Source: SZAS-79 sp965279075 (GTDB taxonomy: Bacteria; Pseudomonadota; Gammaproteobacteria; Burkholderiales; SG8-39). Taken from it: DNA of 24,847 nt. The notes under the pieces were generated by a model. That model was not told the origin of the DNA and searched no databases. It saw only the letters and a list, made by a program, of their open reading frames with translations. This document shows, piece after piece, positions 24,432 through 24,847 of this stretch; the stretch's first letter is position 1, and each line of letters starts with the position of its first letter. The stretch lies in the NCBI GenBank assembly GCA_965279075.1, contig CBDIHI010000001.1:1-24847 (forward strand), written 5' to 3'. The position numbers and the translations under genes are program-made.

Positions 24432-24847
24432 TCAGTCGAAGTCGATCGGGTCGACGTCGAGGTGCCAGCGCACGTTGCCGGGCGCGTGCTCGAACAGCGC
24501 TTCGCTCCAGGCTTGCAGGAACCCCTGCATCGCCTGCCTCGAACGCGACTGGACCAGCAGTTGGGCGCGCTCCATGTTCGCGCGCCGCGTGATGACGTGC
24601 GGTACGGGGTCGTAGATGGTCACGCCTTCGGGTGCTTCGACGAATTCCGCGGCCGCCTTGAGGAACGCCATCGCGTCGGCGAGCTTCGCGCTTTCGGCGC
24701 GCAGCGCGGCCTCGAACACGCCGGGGGGAAAGCCCGCCGCCTCGCGCTCGGCCAACTGTGAGCGCGCGAAACCCGCGTAATCGTGCCGGGCCAGCGCCTG
24801 GTACAGCGGATGCCCGGGATACCGGGTCTGCACGAGCACTTCGCCCT
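24432..24847 (-). CDS. priA: Primosomal replication restart helicase PriA (3' part)
   Basis: The last 138 or so residues of PriA; the frame remains open to the right edge of the window, so the gene starts outside it. GEVLVQTRYPGHPLYQALARHDYAGFARSQLAEREAAGFPP is the well-conserved segment following the helicase core, and the remainder is the C-terminal domain ending in HLDVDPIDFD, as usual for PriA. The protein reloads the replicative helicase at stalled forks. It lies 62 bp upstream of argS on the same strand, an order also known from Pseudomonas. The ATPase and zinc-binding motifs lie outside the window. Confidence 0.93.
   Translation of the reverse strand, partial: GEVLVQTRYPGHPLYQALARHDYAGFARSQLAEREAAGFPPGVFEAALRAESAKLADAMAFLKAAAEFVEAPEGVTIYDPVPHVITRRANMERAQLLVQSRSRQAMQGFLQAWSEALFEHAPGNVRWHLDVDPIDFD

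Overview
The window is GC-rich, densely packed chromosomal DNA from a proteobacterium, most likely a betaproteobacterium. The reasons are the priA-argS-SPOR-dsbA gene order, the MerR-type LiuR with a leucine/isovalerate degradation (liu) operon, a class I PHA synthase, and a LivF-type transporter linked to a PaaK-like ligase. There are 23 protein-coding genes (two cut by the window edges), no rRNA or tRNA gene, no insertion sequence, no CRISPR array and no gene-free stretch longer than about 160 bp.

Layout. (1) 2-1626, + strand: the end of a branched-chain amino acid-type ABC ATPase, then a PaaK-like adenylating enzyme whose stop/start codons overlap it. (2) 1630-5079, - strand: HMG-CoA lyase (liuE), a small DUF1289 protein, a DsbA-fold 2-hydroxychromene-2-carboxylate isomerase-like protein and a PafA-like phosphatase lipoprotein. 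(3) 5111-6511, + strand: asnS, sitting between liuE and the rest of the liu genes. (4) 17493-6516, - strand: liuR, an 18-bp operator-like palindrome, then twelve genes: hotdog thioesterase, liuA, nitronate monooxygenase-like, thiolase, SDR, Rid protein, second hotdog protein, rhodanese, liuB, liuC and liuD. (5) 17648-20530, + strand: a metallo-beta-lactamase-fold hydrolase and phaC. (6) 24847-20497, - strand: the end of priA, then argS, a SPOR/FtsN-like protein, dsbA and a signal-less BtuF-like protein.

How the genes fit together. Region 4 plus liuE covers isovaleryl-CoA to acetyl-CoA plus acetoacetate: LiuA dehydrogenates, LiuB/LiuD carboxylate, LiuC hydrates and LiuE cleaves. The thiolase could finish the route once acetoacetate is activated, but no acetoacetate-activating enzyme lies in the window. 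The inserted genes (two thioesterase-like proteins, NMO-like flavoprotein, Rid, SDR, rhodanese) look like metabolite repair or CoA-recycling functions. phaC, divergent from liuR, can draw on the same acetyl/acetoacetyl-CoA pool.

I did not find a wholly novel system. The most unusual signals are non-coding: a shared 44-bp AT-rich element in two distant gene junctions (one overlapping a sigma-54-like promoter), a perfect 24-bp palindrome with a competing partner at the liuR/liu-operon junction, and a perfect inverted repeat enclosing the TATAAT of argS.
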